This document shows, piece after piece, positions 43,625 through 53,051 of a DNA stretch of 64,000 nucleotides. The stretch lies in NCBI RefSeq assembly GCF_018398395.1, contig NZ_JAHCBF010000007.1:62001-126000 (forward strand), in the 5' to 3' direction. The position numbers and the translations under genes are program-made. This DNA is from Croceicoccus gelatinilyticus. Its GTDB lineage: Bacteria > Pseudomonadota > Alphaproteobacteria > Sphingomonadales > Sphingomonadaceae. The number at the start of each line of letters is the position of its first letter. The stretch's first letter is position 1. The notes under the pieces are model-generated. The model saw only the letters and a program-made list of their open reading frames with translations, had not been told where the DNA came from and did not search any database.

Positions 43625-44416
43625 ATGATTCTTAGAATTGGCTGGATGTTTGACGATTCACCAGCCCATTACGAACGCCTGAATTCTGCAATCATCGATG
43701 AGGTTCTGACCGCAATACGCGGCAAGGGCTTTTGGGAAGCCCCTTCCTTTCTGGACAAACGAACCTGTTCGACCCTGCGGGAACTTTTGGCGACCTTTAT
43801 ATCCGACAATCCGGAGCATGTGGTCGGCTCGAATAAGGGTGATGAGCGGATTTGGGCGGCAGAGCATGTCTCTCCCGTCATTCGTGCATTCAAGGAAGAC
43901 CCTTTCTTCGAAGAGCTTTGCACGCGCTTTTATGGCGTACCGTCACAACCGCTTTTCATAATGGCAAATCGCCTCGATCTGCGTGACGATCGGATCGTGA
44001 GATCGGGCGGACGGTGGCACAGGGACCGTGCGACACCGCAGCTAAAGGCAATGATTTACCTAAGCGACGTGACGGATGCGAACGGGCCGTTCCAGATGTA
44101 TCCTTACAGCCAGGTCGAAAGCGAGGCATGGAACGACCGCTTTGAACTGGCAGGCCTGGATCCGGCAGATACACGGTGGGACGACGAGGACTTCGAGCAG
44201 TTCGAACTGGCTAATCAGGCCTATCTCAAGCAATTCACGGCCCAGGCGGGCACGCTGATCTTCTTCGACAGTTCGGTCATTCATAGCGGCAAGCCCCTAG
44301 TCGAGGGAACGCGGTACGCCCTGACGAGCTATTGCTACGAAAAAGATAAGAAGATGGTTAGGAAGGCCCGAAAGAAATGGCCGCGTGCAGCCGGTCCGAT
44401 CGAGTGGGCCCAGTAG
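43625..44416 (+). CDS. PhyH-like 2-oxoglutarate/Fe(II) dioxygenase
   Basis: This non-haem iron dioxygenase of the phytanoyl-CoA dioxygenase superfamily has 263 residues. The iron triad is visible: H132-x-D134 in RWHRDRATPQLKAMIYLSDV, and H220 in FFDSSVIHSG. R230 ten residues later is the likely 2-oxoglutarate ligand. The substrate is unknown. The start is uncertain (ATG at 43625, TTG at 43622, or ATG at 43646), with no strong ribosome site. Base use is less GC-rich than the cys genes before it, in line with an accessory origin. Confidence 0.75.
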   Translation: MILRIGWMFDDSPAHYERLNSAIIDEVLTAIRGKGFWEAPSFLDKRTCSTLRELLATFISDNPEHVVGSNKGDERIWAAEHVSPVIRAFKEDPFFEELCTRFYGVPSQPLFIMANRLDLRDDRIVRSGGRWHRDRATPQLKAMIYLSDVTDANGPFQMYPYSQVESEAWNDRFELAGLDPADTRWDDEDFEQFELANQAYLKQFTAQAGTLIFFDSSVIHSGKPLVEGTRYALTSYCYEKDKKMVRKARKKWPRAAGPIEWAQ

Positions 44417-44578
44417 GTTCGCCGCAGATCAATTGGAAAGCGTTCGAACGAATTTTCCGGCCTTTCGCAGATCAGGCAATCCGGACGGCAACATGCGCCC
44501 ATCCGTCTACCCCGTCTATGTTCAGCAAAACTTTCGATCGTCTTTCACAAGGAGCCAGCAACCCCTGCACAGTGGGCA

Positions 44579-45352
44579 TTAGGAAGTGAGAGAAATCCTT
44601 ATGGCTCCTAGCTCTTGGTCATCGATACCGAGGCGCCCGGTCACATATCCTTCAGGTCCACCGTATTCCGCGTTGAGGCGGTCGAAGAAAGTGTCGAGAT
44701 AGGCTCGCTCGACCACGATCATCGGGCGCAGTACTTCGGGACGCTGTTCAAAAATCTGGCGAAAATCTGCGAGCTCGGACATTCGTTGCTCCAGCGTATC
44801 GGCCCACTCGTTCGTCAGCAGAAAGTCCGAAATGATATCTTCGTGCGGCACTTTCAGGATCGCGAGAATGAGGGCAGCAGCAGCACCAGTGCGATCCTTC
44901 CCCGCGGAACAATTGAAGACGAGCGGTACCTTTCCATCCGCAAGTCGGCGAAACAGCATCCTGAAATTGTTCGCCTGCTCTTCCGGAAACTTTCGATAGG
45001 CCTCGATGACACGACGCCGCATGACGCTGGCATCAGTGCTCTCCATCTGCGCTAGCGTGCTGAGCTTGCCCGCGCTGCTTTCGTAATCGCAGCTCACCAG
45101 TTCTGTCGGCAGGTCTTCATGCCAGGTCGTCGGCCTGTGATGACGCTCGGAATTCGTCCTAAGATCGCAGATGCTGACTATGCCCATGTGGCGTAGCGCC
45201 TGCTTACCTTCGCCATCGATTTCCGACATCACGGCCGACCGAAAAAGAGAGCCCCATCTGACGGTGCGTCCCTCCGCCGTCGCATAGCCGCCAAGATCCC
45301 GAAAGTTCTGCGCGCCAGAAATCGCCGGTTTGCGGTTTTGCTCCAAGATCAC
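44579..45352 (-). CDS. Tyrosine-protein phosphatase, DSP-like
   Basis: This 257-residue cytoplasmic phosphatase has the P-loop C148-x5-R154 in VFNCSAGKDRTGAAA and the N-terminal motif AQNFRDLGGYATAEGRTVRWGSLFRSA of the Tyr/lipid phosphatase family. Substrates in this family include phosphoproteins and phosphoinositides. The start may be GTG at 45352 or TTG at 45346; the latter has better ribosome-site spacing (AGGGAG). It is divergent from the dioxygenase block. Confidence 0.85.
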   Translation of the reverse strand: MILEQNRKPAISGAQNFRDLGGYATAEGRTVRWGSLFRSAVMSEIDGEGKQALRHMGIVSICDLRTNSERHHRPTTWHEDLPTELVSCDYESSAGKLSTLAQMESTDASVMRRRVIEAYRKFPEEQANNFRMLFRRLADGKVPLVFNCSAGKDRTGAAAALILAILKVPHEDIISDFLLTNEWADTLEQRMSELADFRQIFEQRPEVLRPMIVVERAYLDTFFDRLNAEYGGPEGYVTGRLGIDDQELGAIRISLTS

Positions 45353-45589
45353 TCCCTCTCATTTTCGAAGCCGATGCACTGGCTTAGGGGGTGGAGAGGG
45401 AAAAAGAACGAGGATTTACAACGAAAACACGCCTGGCGGACATTCGGGAGAATCTTGTCCGGCCATCAGGGCTATTCTCGAAAAATTGGCGAGGAGAGAT
45501 CAGACTTCATGCCGCGGCGCCAGACAAGCTCGCCAAGTCTGATCGACTGGCCGGGTACTGCTCACACTGCGCTGGAATCGCGGTCTCGG

Positions 45590-46720
45590 TCAGTCGGAGT
45601 GTTTTTCCTCGTAATGGCGGGCAAGCCAGCCGGCTCCATAGTCATTGGACGGATCGCGCAAAATGGAATGTACGTGATTGTAGCCACCGTCGGGAGATCT
45701 CTCGCGGATGTAATCAATCAGAACGGATGGCCCCTGCACCCGAAACATGTACCGCCCTCGCGGCTCGTCGGCCGGCCCCCACCATGCAAAGCGCAAGGAT
45801 CCGAGCCCGTCCGCATCGATCGCTGCTTGCTGACGGGAAGCGGCTTCATCCGAAGCATCGCCCAGATACTCATGGACAAGGCCGTAAAGCAGCCGCCTCT
45901 GCGATGTGTCGAGATCGCTTGCTGTGATACCGAATTGGCTAAGGTGGGCGTCCTGATTGCCGGGACCTGCAAAAATGGCGGCATCGACCTCATTCGAAAT
46001 AACTGCGGATTTCAACTGATTGTCACGCAGGGATGAGAGCAACGCCAGGGCGCGATCGGCTTCATGCTGCATGATCCGCCAACCGGCAAAACGCCCCTCG
46101 GGAACCACTTGCGGGCTGGCGCCGAGGAATAGCGGGAAGAATGCGATTTTGCCGTCTGACACGGTTATGCTGGCGGCATAGTGGTGACCGGTCAGAAGCC
46201 ACCCCCAATCGTCATCGATCGGATTACCGAACACCCGCACGAAGAACTTTTCAGCATCATAGTTTGCAGCGAACGCGAGACCCTCGGCCTTTCGCGGATC
46301 GTCGTCCGGCAGTTGTGCGATCACCTTGTCCGTCAGGTCGCGCAAAATGTCTTCGTGCCACATGATGGTCGTCGTCTTGAGATATCCCTGACTGGAAAGC
46401 GCAGCCGAGATCATCGCATGAAGTGCCATCCGTTGCGGAGCAGTCAGGTCGGCCACGGCTACACCTGCACGCGGGGCCATGCTTACCGGAAGATTCGACC
46501 AGATTGTTCGCGCTTCGCTATCATCCAGACTGACCATCGCCTTGGCGCGCTGCTCCTCGTCCAACGCGGCGAGAAACCTTTCAGTCGCATCCTGCATCGA
46601 CTGGACCCGAGCTTTTTCCAGTCCGGCATCGAGCTTTTCATGTCCAAGGACCGGATTAATCGGCACCGCCAAAACCAGAACGGCCGCGGCACATACGGTA
46701 CGAAGGGCGAATGCTTTCAT
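45590..46720 (-). CDS. DUF3500 exported protein
   Basis: This is a protein of unknown activity, 376 residues from the third of three consecutive ATGs, which gives the best spacing to GGGGAG. A signal peptide ends near residue 27 (NPVLG-H). The DUF3500 pattern is visible: WGWLLTGHHYAASITV, EADRALALLSSL, LVHEYL and near the C-terminus YNHVHSILRDPSNDYG. The conserved His residues suggest metal binding, but no reaction is assigned. Confidence 0.82.
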   Translation of the reverse strand: MKAFALRTVCAAAVLVLAVPINPVLGHEKLDAGLEKARVQSMQDATERFLAALDEEQRAKAMVSLDDSEARTIWSNLPVSMAPRAGVAVADLTAPQRMALHAMISAALSSQGYLKTTTIMWHEDILRDLTDKVIAQLPDDDPRKAEGLAFAANYDAEKFFVRVFGNPIDDDWGWLLTGHHYAASITVSDGKIAFFPLFLGASPQVVPEGRFAGWRIMQHEADRALALLSSLRDNQLKSAVISNEVDAAIFAGPGNQDAHLSQFGITASDLDTSQRRLLYGLVHEYLGDASDEAASRQQAAIDADGLGSLRFAWWGPADEPRGRYMFRVQGPSVLIDYIRERSPDGGYNHVHSILRDPSNDYGAGWLARHYEEKHSD

Positions 46721-46787
46721 CATCATCTCCCCGACCCGGGAAAGACTATGGCAGGCATGCGCCGTCGACGAAACTTGTTTCGAAAGT

Positions 46788-46830
46788 TGATAGCGGCGGA
46801 GGGACTTGAGCCCCCGCCACGCAGATTTTC
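46788..46830 (-). repeat. Decayed tRNA 3'-end-like sequence A (att-site remnant candidate)
   Basis: Read on the minus strand, it has a T-arm-like GGGGG-CTCAAGT-CCCTC followed by an acceptor-like CGCCGCT-A and a CCA degraded to TCA. It matches a second copy at 49733-49776 at about three quarters of positions. Confidence 0.5.
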
Positions 46831-46900
46831 GCTACCCGCGCAGTTCCAGTGCTAAAGTGCGTGCGCGGGACAAACGTGTACCGCGGGAGAGAAAAGCGCC

Positions 46901-48280
46901 ATGCGTTTCAGCCTTCTCAGGACACTGGCTTACCTTGCGGGCGGTCTCTGGACTGCGTCTGGCGGGCGAAAACGGATAGAGGCCAAACAGCTTCGCAACT
47001 TGCAATGCCTGGTCGAAAAAGTGCGAACCACCTCTCCACTGTTCGCCAGGCTCTACAAGAATCTGGGACCATCGAGTGAGATCAGGTTGAGCGACCTGCC
47101 GGTAACCCACAAACGGGACCTCATGCGGGAGTTCGACGAATGGCTTACCATCCGCTCTCTTTCACTGGAGCAGGTTCGCGAACACCTTAGCGATATCGAG
47201 AAGATCGGCGTTCCCTTGGAAGGCGTCGCCGTATTTCGGACTTCCGGCACATCGGGAGAGCCAGCGGTAATCGTCCTGGCCCCACGCTTTCTGGAGTACT
47301 GCTACGGAATCACTCTAGCGCGTCTTGATCGCACCCAATGGAGGCTGGCGCTTGAAGAGCGAAAATCCGGGGTCAAAGTCATTCTTACTGGCGGCAACGG
47401 CCACTTCGCGGGCGTTGGATTCGAAAGGCTGATGCGCCAGATTCTGCCCCGGCTAACGAGCACTCGGACCTTCATTGATGCAGAACAGCCTATCGCCAGC
47501 ATCGTCGAAAAGCTGAATGCAATCCCCTACATCTCCAGCATCATGACTTACCCGAGCATGTTGGCGATACTGGCCAAGGAGCAGGAGGCCAGCCGGCTGC
47601 GGATCCGGCCTTTCCTGTTCCGAACTGGCGGGGAGACGCTTACGGACGAGCTTCGCAAGCGTGTCAGGTCGGCGTTTCCTGACCTGAAGCACGATATCGT
47701 CGATACATACGCCAGCACCGAATGCCTCGTCCTGTCATTCTCATGTGGCAGCGGAAGGCTGCACGTGAACGAGGACTGGGTCATCCTGGAAGCCGTCGAT
47801 GACGCAATGCAGCCCATTCCCGATGGCACGCTCTCGTCCAATGCATTGCTGACCGTTCTTGCAAACGACACTCAACCATTCATCCGATACGATCTCGGCG
47901 ACTGCGTACGATTCCACACCGACCAATGCCCCTGCGGCTCTCCTTTCCGAAGCTTTCAAGTCGAGGGACGTGACGCAACACTCCTGCGCGTCGGAGAGGT
48001 GACTTTGTCACCCCTCATTTTCGATCTGGAGCATGAGGAAGCTCGCCGCGTCCAACTCGTCCAGACCGGCCAGAACGATTTTGAAGTCAGGATCGAGCCT
48101 GTCGACGAGGCAGACTTCGGTACGGCCATTCAGGATATCGTTCGCAAGGTTGAAAGCGCGTTTCACGCCCATGGCCTGCAAGGCGTAACGGTAAGGGAAA
48201 GTGCCGAACCACCGCAACTGACTGCCAGCGGCAAGTTTCATGAGGTCCTGCCCTGGCGAAACGGAAGCTCGCCATCATGA
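46901..48280 (+). CDS. Adenylate-forming enzyme, PaaK/F390-synthetase-like
   Basis: This ANL-type carboxylate-activating protein of 459 residues resembles phenylacetate-CoA ligase and coenzyme F390 synthetase. It has the phosphate-binding loop FRTSGTSGEPAV (about 112-123), DTYASTECLVLSF, and FIRYDLGDCVRF with the conserved Asp. Two Cys (CPCG) after the Asp motif are common in this subgroup. No CoA-ligase partner genes are adjacent, so the substrate is open. It faces the sulfhydrylase convergently. Confidence 0.8.
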   Translation: MRFSLLRTLAYLAGGLWTASGGRKRIEAKQLRNLQCLVEKVRTTSPLFARLYKNLGPSSEIRLSDLPVTHKRDLMREFDEWLTIRSLSLEQVREHLSDIEKIGVPLEGVAVFRTSGTSGEPAVIVLAPRFLEYCYGITLARLDRTQWRLALEERKSGVKVILTGGNGHFAGVGFERLMRQILPRLTSTRTFIDAEQPIASIVEKLNAIPYISSIMTYPSMLAILAKEQEASRLRIRPFLFRTGGETLTDELRKRVRSAFPDLKHDIVDTYASTECLVLSFSCGSGRLHVNEDWVILEAVDDAMQPIPDGTLSSNALLTVLANDTQPFIRYDLGDCVRFHTDQCPCGSPFRSFQVEGRDATLLRVGEVTLSPLIFDLEHEEARRVQLVQTGQNDFEVRIEPVDEADFGTAIQDIVRKVESAFHAHGLQGVTVRESAEPPQLTASGKFHEVLPWRNGSSPS

Positions 48281-48310
48281 GAACCGCAATGACTTGACCT
48301 GCACGCTGAG

Positions 48311-48333
48311 CGGACGGCGCGACATTCCGTCCG
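48311..48333. terminator. Hairpin between convergent genes
   Basis: CGGACGG and CCGTCCG pair across a 9-base loop between the stops at 48280 (+) and 48337 (-). No T tract is present, so it is a candidate only. Confidence 0.4.
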
Positions 48334-48336
48334 GAA

Positions 48337-49626
48337 TCACAAGGTTTCCAGCGCCCTCTCAAGGTCGGCGATCAAATCGTCGGCATGCTCGATACCAATG
48401 GAGACACGCACCACATCGGGCCCTGCGCCAGCGGCGACGAGATCCTCTCCTTCAAGCTGGCTATGCGTTGTAGACGCGGGATGGATGATAAGTGAGCGGG
48501 TGTCCCCGATGTTAGCGAGGTGACTGAACAAGCTGACGCTCGATACCAGTTTGACGCCTGCCTCGTATCCCCCCTTTACGCCGAACGTGAATACCGACCC
48601 GCCCTTGCCGCCTAGATACTTGTCGGCAAGAGATTTGTAAGGGCTGTCGTCAAGGCCAGCATAGGATACCCAGTCGATCTTTTCGTGCTGGTTTAGCCAC
48701 TTGGCGACGGCCAGGGCATTTGCGCAATGACGCTCCATTCGAAGGGCCAACGTTTCCATGCCGGTAAGCGCAAGCCACGCATTCTGCGGAGCCAACGCGG
48801 GGCCGAGATCGCGAAGACCGAGAACGCGGCAGGCAATGATGAAAGCGATCGGACCGACAGGTTCCAGCGCATCGACAAGCACTGCGCCGTGATACGACCC
48901 GTTCGGACAAGTCAGACTGGCAAACTTGTCGCCATGCGCTTTCCAGTCGAACTTACCTGAATCGACGATAACCCCGCCTACCGCATTACCGTGGCCGTTC
49001 AGGAACTTCGTCGTCGAATGCGTCACGATGTCCGCCCCGTGTTCAAAGGGGCGGCAAAGCATGGGAGTAGCCATGGTGTTGTCGACGATGAGCGGTACGC
49101 CCCCTGCGTGCGCCACGGCAGCAATCGCAGCGATGTCGGTCACCACCCCGCCGGGGTTGGCAAGGCTCTCCACGAAGACGCAGCGAGTATTCTCATCAAT
49201 CGCCGCACGGACATTTTCGGGATCATCAGCATCGACGAAACGGGTTTCCCATCCGAACTTGCGGAAGGATTCGCCCATCTGGTTGAGCGAGCCACCATAG
49301 AGTTTGCGGGCCGCGACGATATTACGCCCCGGCTCCATCAAGGTGTGAAATGCGATAAGCTGCGCCGCATGCCCACTCGCAACACCAAGAGCGCCAACGC
49401 CCCCTTCAAGCGCGGCAATCTTCTTTTCCAGCACATCGTTCGTCGGGTTCATGATCCGCGAATAGATGTTGCCGAACTGCTTTAGCGAAAACAGGTCTGC
49501 GGCGTGTTCGGCGCTGTCAAAAACGTAACCGGCCGTCTGGTATATCGGCGTGATCCGCGCGTTCGTGGCCGGGTCAGGCTCGCACCCTGCATGCACAGTC
49601 ATCGTTTCAAGTTTCAGATCGGCCAT
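48337..49626 (-). CDS. metY: O-acetylhomoserine aminocarboxypropyltransferase (sulfhydrylase)
   Basis: This PLP enzyme puts sulfide onto O-acetylhomoserine to give homocysteine for methionine. The 429-residue length is typical of MetY rather than of the shorter cystathionine synthases. N-terminal ETMTVHAGCEPDPATNARITPIYQTAGYVFDSAEHAADLF, the PLP-phosphate region ASGHAAQ and the Schiff-base Lys in HSTTKFLNGHGNAVGG are present. GGAGG precedes the ATG. It uses sulfide made downstream of the cys genes but is not in that operon. Confidence 0.93.
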   Translation of the reverse strand: MADLKLETMTVHAGCEPDPATNARITPIYQTAGYVFDSAEHAADLFSLKQFGNIYSRIMNPTNDVLEKKIAALEGGVGALGVASGHAAQLIAFHTLMEPGRNIVAARKLYGGSLNQMGESFRKFGWETRFVDADDPENVRAAIDENTRCVFVESLANPGGVVTDIAAIAAVAHAGGVPLIVDNTMATPMLCRPFEHGADIVTHSTTKFLNGHGNAVGGVIVDSGKFDWKAHGDKFASLTCPNGSYHGAVLVDALEPVGPIAFIIACRVLGLRDLGPALAPQNAWLALTGMETLALRMERHCANALAVAKWLNQHEKIDWVSYAGLDDSPYKSLADKYLGGKGGSVFTFGVKGGYEAGVKLVSSVSLFSHLANIGDTRSLIIHPASTTHSQLEGEDLVAAGAGPDVVRVSIGIEHADDLIADLERALETL

Positions 49627-49732
49627 TGATCCCCCCGCCTCCAGTCCTGAATAATTTGGAGATCGGGTACCACTTCGCGCCGAGGACTTCCATGGCCGTC
49701 GGTGCTGCGGATCGAACAGGATTAGTTGAAAA

Positions 49733-49776
49733 TGGCAGCGGCGGGCGGACTGGAACTCCCGACAAGCGGATCTGAG
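49733..49776 (-). repeat. Decayed tRNA 3'-end-like sequence B (att-site remnant candidate)
   Basis: On the minus strand: ATCCGC-TTGTCGGGAGTTCCAGTCC, then CCGCCGCT-G-CCA. It keeps T-arm-like and acceptor-like parts and an intact CCA, but the anticodon and D arms are not recognisable. It is homologous to copies A and C, in the same orientation. Confidence 0.55.
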
Positions 49777-49799
49777 TTTTTACCTGACTGCCCCGGCAT

Positions 49800-50906
49800 T
49801 CAAGCGATCAGGCCGGGCATACGCTGCAAAAGCCAGACACCTCCGCAAATGGCCGTAAAAGCACCGGCGACCGTGCGGAACGTTGCGAAACGTTCGTTGC
49901 GCATGAGCAGGAACAGGATCGGTAGAGCGGCGGCAAGAACGGCAAGTTGCACAAGTTCGATCCCGATATTGAACCCGAGCAACGTGGTGAGAGTTTGCGC
50001 CGGCATTCCTTCACTACCTGCCGCGAGTGTTGCAAAGGCCAGTCCGTGAATTAGCCCGAACCCGGTCGCCACGCATGCCTCCCGTCCCGGAAACAGGGGC
50101 CGAATAGCGTGCACTGCCGTGATGATCACGGACAGGGCAATCAGGGCCTCAACCGGCGCAACCGGAAGCGCCCAATTCGCAAGTCCTGCCGCGATCAGTG
50201 TGACCGAATGCCCAAGCGTGAATCCCGAAGTCACTTTGGCAAGGTTCCACAGCGCACGGCCCGGTCGCTCCATCCCTACCCAACTTCCGTTTCTCGCGAT
50301 CAAGGGTGCCGAGATGAGCAGGGCGAGCAGAAACAGCAGATGGTCGAAACCGCTGACGATGTGGGACGCCCCCAACGAAATGGCGTTCAGCAATCCGCTG
50401 CTAGGAAGCGGAATGGGATCGATATGCAATGATCGGTCCACTTGCCGTAACGATCCCAGCACTTGGCGCGTCGAACCATCATCGCGAATGACGAGCGCGA
50501 AATGATCGGGAACGCGGTCGATCACCGCGGACCAATGCAGCGTGATCTTTGACGCCGCTTGTGCCGAGGGAACCTCTATCCTCGCCGTCGCCAGAAGATC
50601 CGCCGGTCCGGAGACACGCGCGAAACGAACGTCTCCGATCGTCACCGGGAGAACTTCGCCATCCGCTCCCGTCACCCGGAATCTTTCCTGCAAATAATCG
50701 AGGGCCGCAGCCCGCGCAGCGGGAGCGTTTTCGGCCTTGTTGCCCGATGCGTAAGCATATTCCGCAGCAGGCACGATGACCTTAACGACATAACCGTCTG
50801 CCACAGGCTGCAGGCGAATCTCGCTGTTGGGGGTCAAATGGGCCGCGGCGGTGTGGCTCCAGACAAGCAGGACCGCGGCCATGAACAGATGAAACAATTT
50901 AACCAT
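49800..50906 (-). CDS. HupE/UreJ-like membrane protein
   Basis: This 368-residue protein has a signal peptide (about 1-22), a periplasmic domain to about 165, then six membrane helices. The membrane part carries HupE/UreJ motifs: ASHIVSGFDHLLFLLALLIS, GFTLGHSVTLIAAGL and GFGLIHGLAFATL, whose His/Asp residues are thought to pass metal ions in the family. HupE/UreJ proteins are linked with nickel, but no hydrogenase or urease genes occur here. Its start overlaps the TPR gene stop by 8 bases, making it the last gene of the DUF4331 operon. Confidence 0.85.
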   Translation of the reverse strand: MVKLFHLFMAAVLLVWSHTAAAHLTPNSEIRLQPVADGYVVKVIVPAAEYAYASGNKAENAPAARAAALDYLQERFRVTGADGEVLPVTIGDVRFARVSGPADLLATARIEVPSAQAASKITLHWSAVIDRVPDHFALVIRDDGSTRQVLGSLRQVDRSLHIDPIPLPSSGLLNAISLGASHIVSGFDHLLFLLALLISAPLIARNGSWVGMERPGRALWNLAKVTSGFTLGHSVTLIAAGLANWALPVAPVEALIALSVIITAVHAIRPLFPGREACVATGFGLIHGLAFATLAAGSEGMPAQTLTTLLGFNIGIELVQLAVLAAALPILFLLMRNERFATFRTVAGAFTAICGGVWLLQRMPGLIA

Positions 50907-52326
50907 GACCGAACCACGCTAGGCGAGTTTCAGGTGCAAAAATCTTGGGGTTGATGTTTTCCGCCTTCACGGTGGCATCGCGCATCGCTGCGTCGTCGCC
51001 ACTCATCGCCGCGGCTTCGGCCATTGCGGCGAACATCTGCGCACTTCGCCAGCCTTCTCTTTCGGCGGCCCTGAGCTCATTCAGGGCCTGCTTCGGGTAG
51101 CCATTGGCGATCAGGGCATTGGCCATCAGGATGCGCGCTTCGCCATAGGGGCGCGCAGCAAGGTTCGCACGCGCCAGTTGCAGCGCCTTGCGCGGATTGC
51201 CGAAAGCCAGTTCGTGCTCCGCCGCGTGGGCCTGCGCGGCATGCGGCGCCTGCTGCAGGCGCTCCTGCCAGATAGCTTCGGCGCGGGCGGCCCAGCGTTC
51301 GCTCTCCGTCCGATTGCCGCGCACACGGTGGATCATCGCGAGCAAATCCATCATTTCCGGCCACTGGTGCGTCTCGATCGCCGCCTCGAGCGCGGCAATG
51401 CCTCCGTCGTAATCTCCTGCCAGAGCGAGCGCTTCGGCATTCAACGCCGCGCCAAGCGGGCTGCCCGCAAACAGGCTCTCGGATTCCCGATACCACGCAG
51501 CTGCCGAAGCATATCGCCCTTCCGCACTTTCGGTCCGGCCGATCTGCATCGCGATCTGCGCGCGCATTCGCGGTGTGTCGCCTGTCATCGATGCCGCTGC
51601 AAACAGATCCCGCGATTCGTCGAAGCGTCCCTGTGATCGGGACAGGATCGCGCGCCGGTAATATTGGAGCGATGCGTCATCGATAGCGTAGGAGGCGCGG
51701 TAGAACTCAGCAGCACCCGCCATGTCGCCGCGGTAGAGTGCGATATCTCCGCGCAATGCGGCGATCTCGGCCCGGTCCGCTCGCATCGGCTGCACCGCCA
51801 ATGCCTCGGCTCCGTCCAGCGCACGTTCGGCCTTGGCAAGGTCGTGCTGCATCATCGCGACGCTTGCGATGCGCAGCCACGGCCCCGAACCCGACGGGGC
51901 AGATGCCTTCGCCTCGTCCAGCACGTCCGACGCGCGTTTCAGGTCGGCATAATCGTGCGTTAGGCCAAACCGCTGCATCAGGGCTGCTGCGCGACTTTCC
52001 TGTCGCAACCACTGCCGCGGTCCCTTTGCGACACGCTCTTTCGCCAGCGCGATCGCAGCCGCATTGGAAGCCAGCGCCGCCGCGTGATCTGCCGGGCCGT
52101 AGCCTAATGCCAGGCGCAAGTCCGAAGGGACGAGTGCCGGACGTTCGGAAACAGCGATCCGGCTTTCGGGAGAAACGGACCACTCGCCAACCGCGACCGC
52201 AGCAACTGCGGCGGCGGGCAGGAGGAGAATGCCCAGTGCGCCCTTCCAGCTCCCGCCCGCATTTCGCATAGGTGCAAAGGGCGCAGGTGCATCGCCCTCC
52301 AATGATAGCGATGCACCCCGGCCCAT
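50899..52326 (-). CDS. TPR-repeat membrane-anchored protein
   Basis: This 475-residue protein has one N-terminal membrane helix (about 27-47: WKGALGILLLPAAAVAAVAVG) and then helical repeats to the end. TPR-like units include AGAAEFYRASYAIDDASLQYY, GRYASAAAWYRESESLFAGSP, GDYDGGIAALEAAIETHQWPE and GNPRKALQLARANLAARPYG. It probably scaffolds partners in the periplasm. Its ATG shares a base with the stop of the upstream gene (TGATG), so translation is coupled. Confidence 0.8.
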   Translation of the reverse strand: MGRGASLSLEGDAPAPFAPMRNAGGSWKGALGILLLPAAAVAAVAVGEWSVSPESRIAVSERPALVPSDLRLALGYGPADHAAALASNAAAIALAKERVAKGPRQWLRQESRAAALMQRFGLTHDYADLKRASDVLDEAKASAPSGSGPWLRIASVAMMQHDLAKAERALDGAEALAVQPMRADRAEIAALRGDIALYRGDMAGAAEFYRASYAIDDASLQYYRRAILSRSQGRFDESRDLFAAASMTGDTPRMRAQIAMQIGRTESAEGRYASAAAWYRESESLFAGSPLGAALNAEALALAGDYDGGIAALEAAIETHQWPEMMDLLAMIHRVRGNRTESERWAARAEAIWQERLQQAPHAAQAHAAEHELAFGNPRKALQLARANLAARPYGEARILMANALIANGYPKQALNELRAAEREGWRSAQMFAAMAEAAAMSGDDAAMRDATVKAENINPKIFAPETRLAWFGHG

Positions 52327-53051
52327 CAGGCTTCCGTCGCGCAGGGGGTCAGACCTGCACCAACCAGATCGTCGGCAAGCGCATTGGTGAGGCCCGTCAG
52401 CTGTTCGGTCAGCTCATCGACGAAGTCGCCGTTCGCATCGTCAGCCGGATCGGCATCGTTGTAGGCGTTCTTCTGATCCGATCCGATCAGCGCGGTCGCA
52501 ACCGCAGGCATGCCCATCCTGTCCACCCGGGTATAGGATGCGGCACCGTCGCTTCTGAAGTCGAAGCCGCTACCTCCCGACGCGGTAGGCGGCGAGCCTT
52601 GCGCAGCGGCGAGGTAAGGAAACGCCGAACGGAACGCGACATCGTTCTCCGGCGGATTAAGCGGCAATCCGGCCAGCGTCCCTGCCCCGTGCGTTGCAAG
52701 GTCCAGAAAGATCACGGCAAGCGTCACATCGATGACCGGATCGGCAAGCTTGCGCCCGTTCGGAAAGCCCGAAGTGCCCGACAGGGTCAGGGTGAGCGTG
52801 TCCGGAACGACAAGATCGGCGACGGCAACACCTGGTGCCACTTCCTGCGTCAGGCAGGCCGTCACGTCGTAGCTCGCCGTCGGAGTGGGCGTAGCTGTCG
52901 GCGATGGCGTCGGACTGGGCGACGGCATCATGACCGGATCGTCCTTCATGTAGTCGTCATCGCCTCCACACCCGCTGACCAGGACGGCTGCGAGTGTGAC
53001 GGGTGCAAGCCGGGCCAGCAGCGCGGCGGTCTTTCTAGCTCGAACGATCAT
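52326..53051 (-). CDS. DUF4331-family lipoprotein
   Basis: This 241-residue exported protein has a lipobox (AAVLVSGC) and a Pro/Ser/Thr linker (about 35-60: MMPSPSPTPSPTATPTPTA). The rest contains VVPDTLTLTLSGTSGFPNGRKLADPVIDVTLAVIFLDLATHG, the pattern of the DUF4331 C-terminal half. It begins at the ATG at 53051 that overlaps the TGA of the preceding DUF4331 gene by one base. Together the two genes look like one DUF4331 protein split into two polypeptides. The function is unknown. Confidence 0.75.
   Translation of the reverse strand: MIVRARKTAALLARLAPVTLAAVLVSGCGGDDDYMKDDPVMMPSPSPTPSPTATPTPTASYDVTACLTQEVAPGVAVADLVVPDTLTLTLSGTSGFPNGRKLADPVIDVTLAVIFLDLATHGAGTLAGLPLNPPENDVAFRSAFPYLAAAQGSPPTASGGSGFDFRSDGAASYTRVDRMGMPAVATALIGSDQKNAYNDADPADDANGDFVDELTEQLTGLTNALADDLVGAGLTPCATEA

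Noticed and set aside
45354-45400. CCCTCTC / GAGAGGG inverted repeat upstream of the phosphatase
   Set aside because: Purine/pyrimidine-biased, far apart (33 bases), and overlaps the phosphatase ribosome site; no reason to call it functional.
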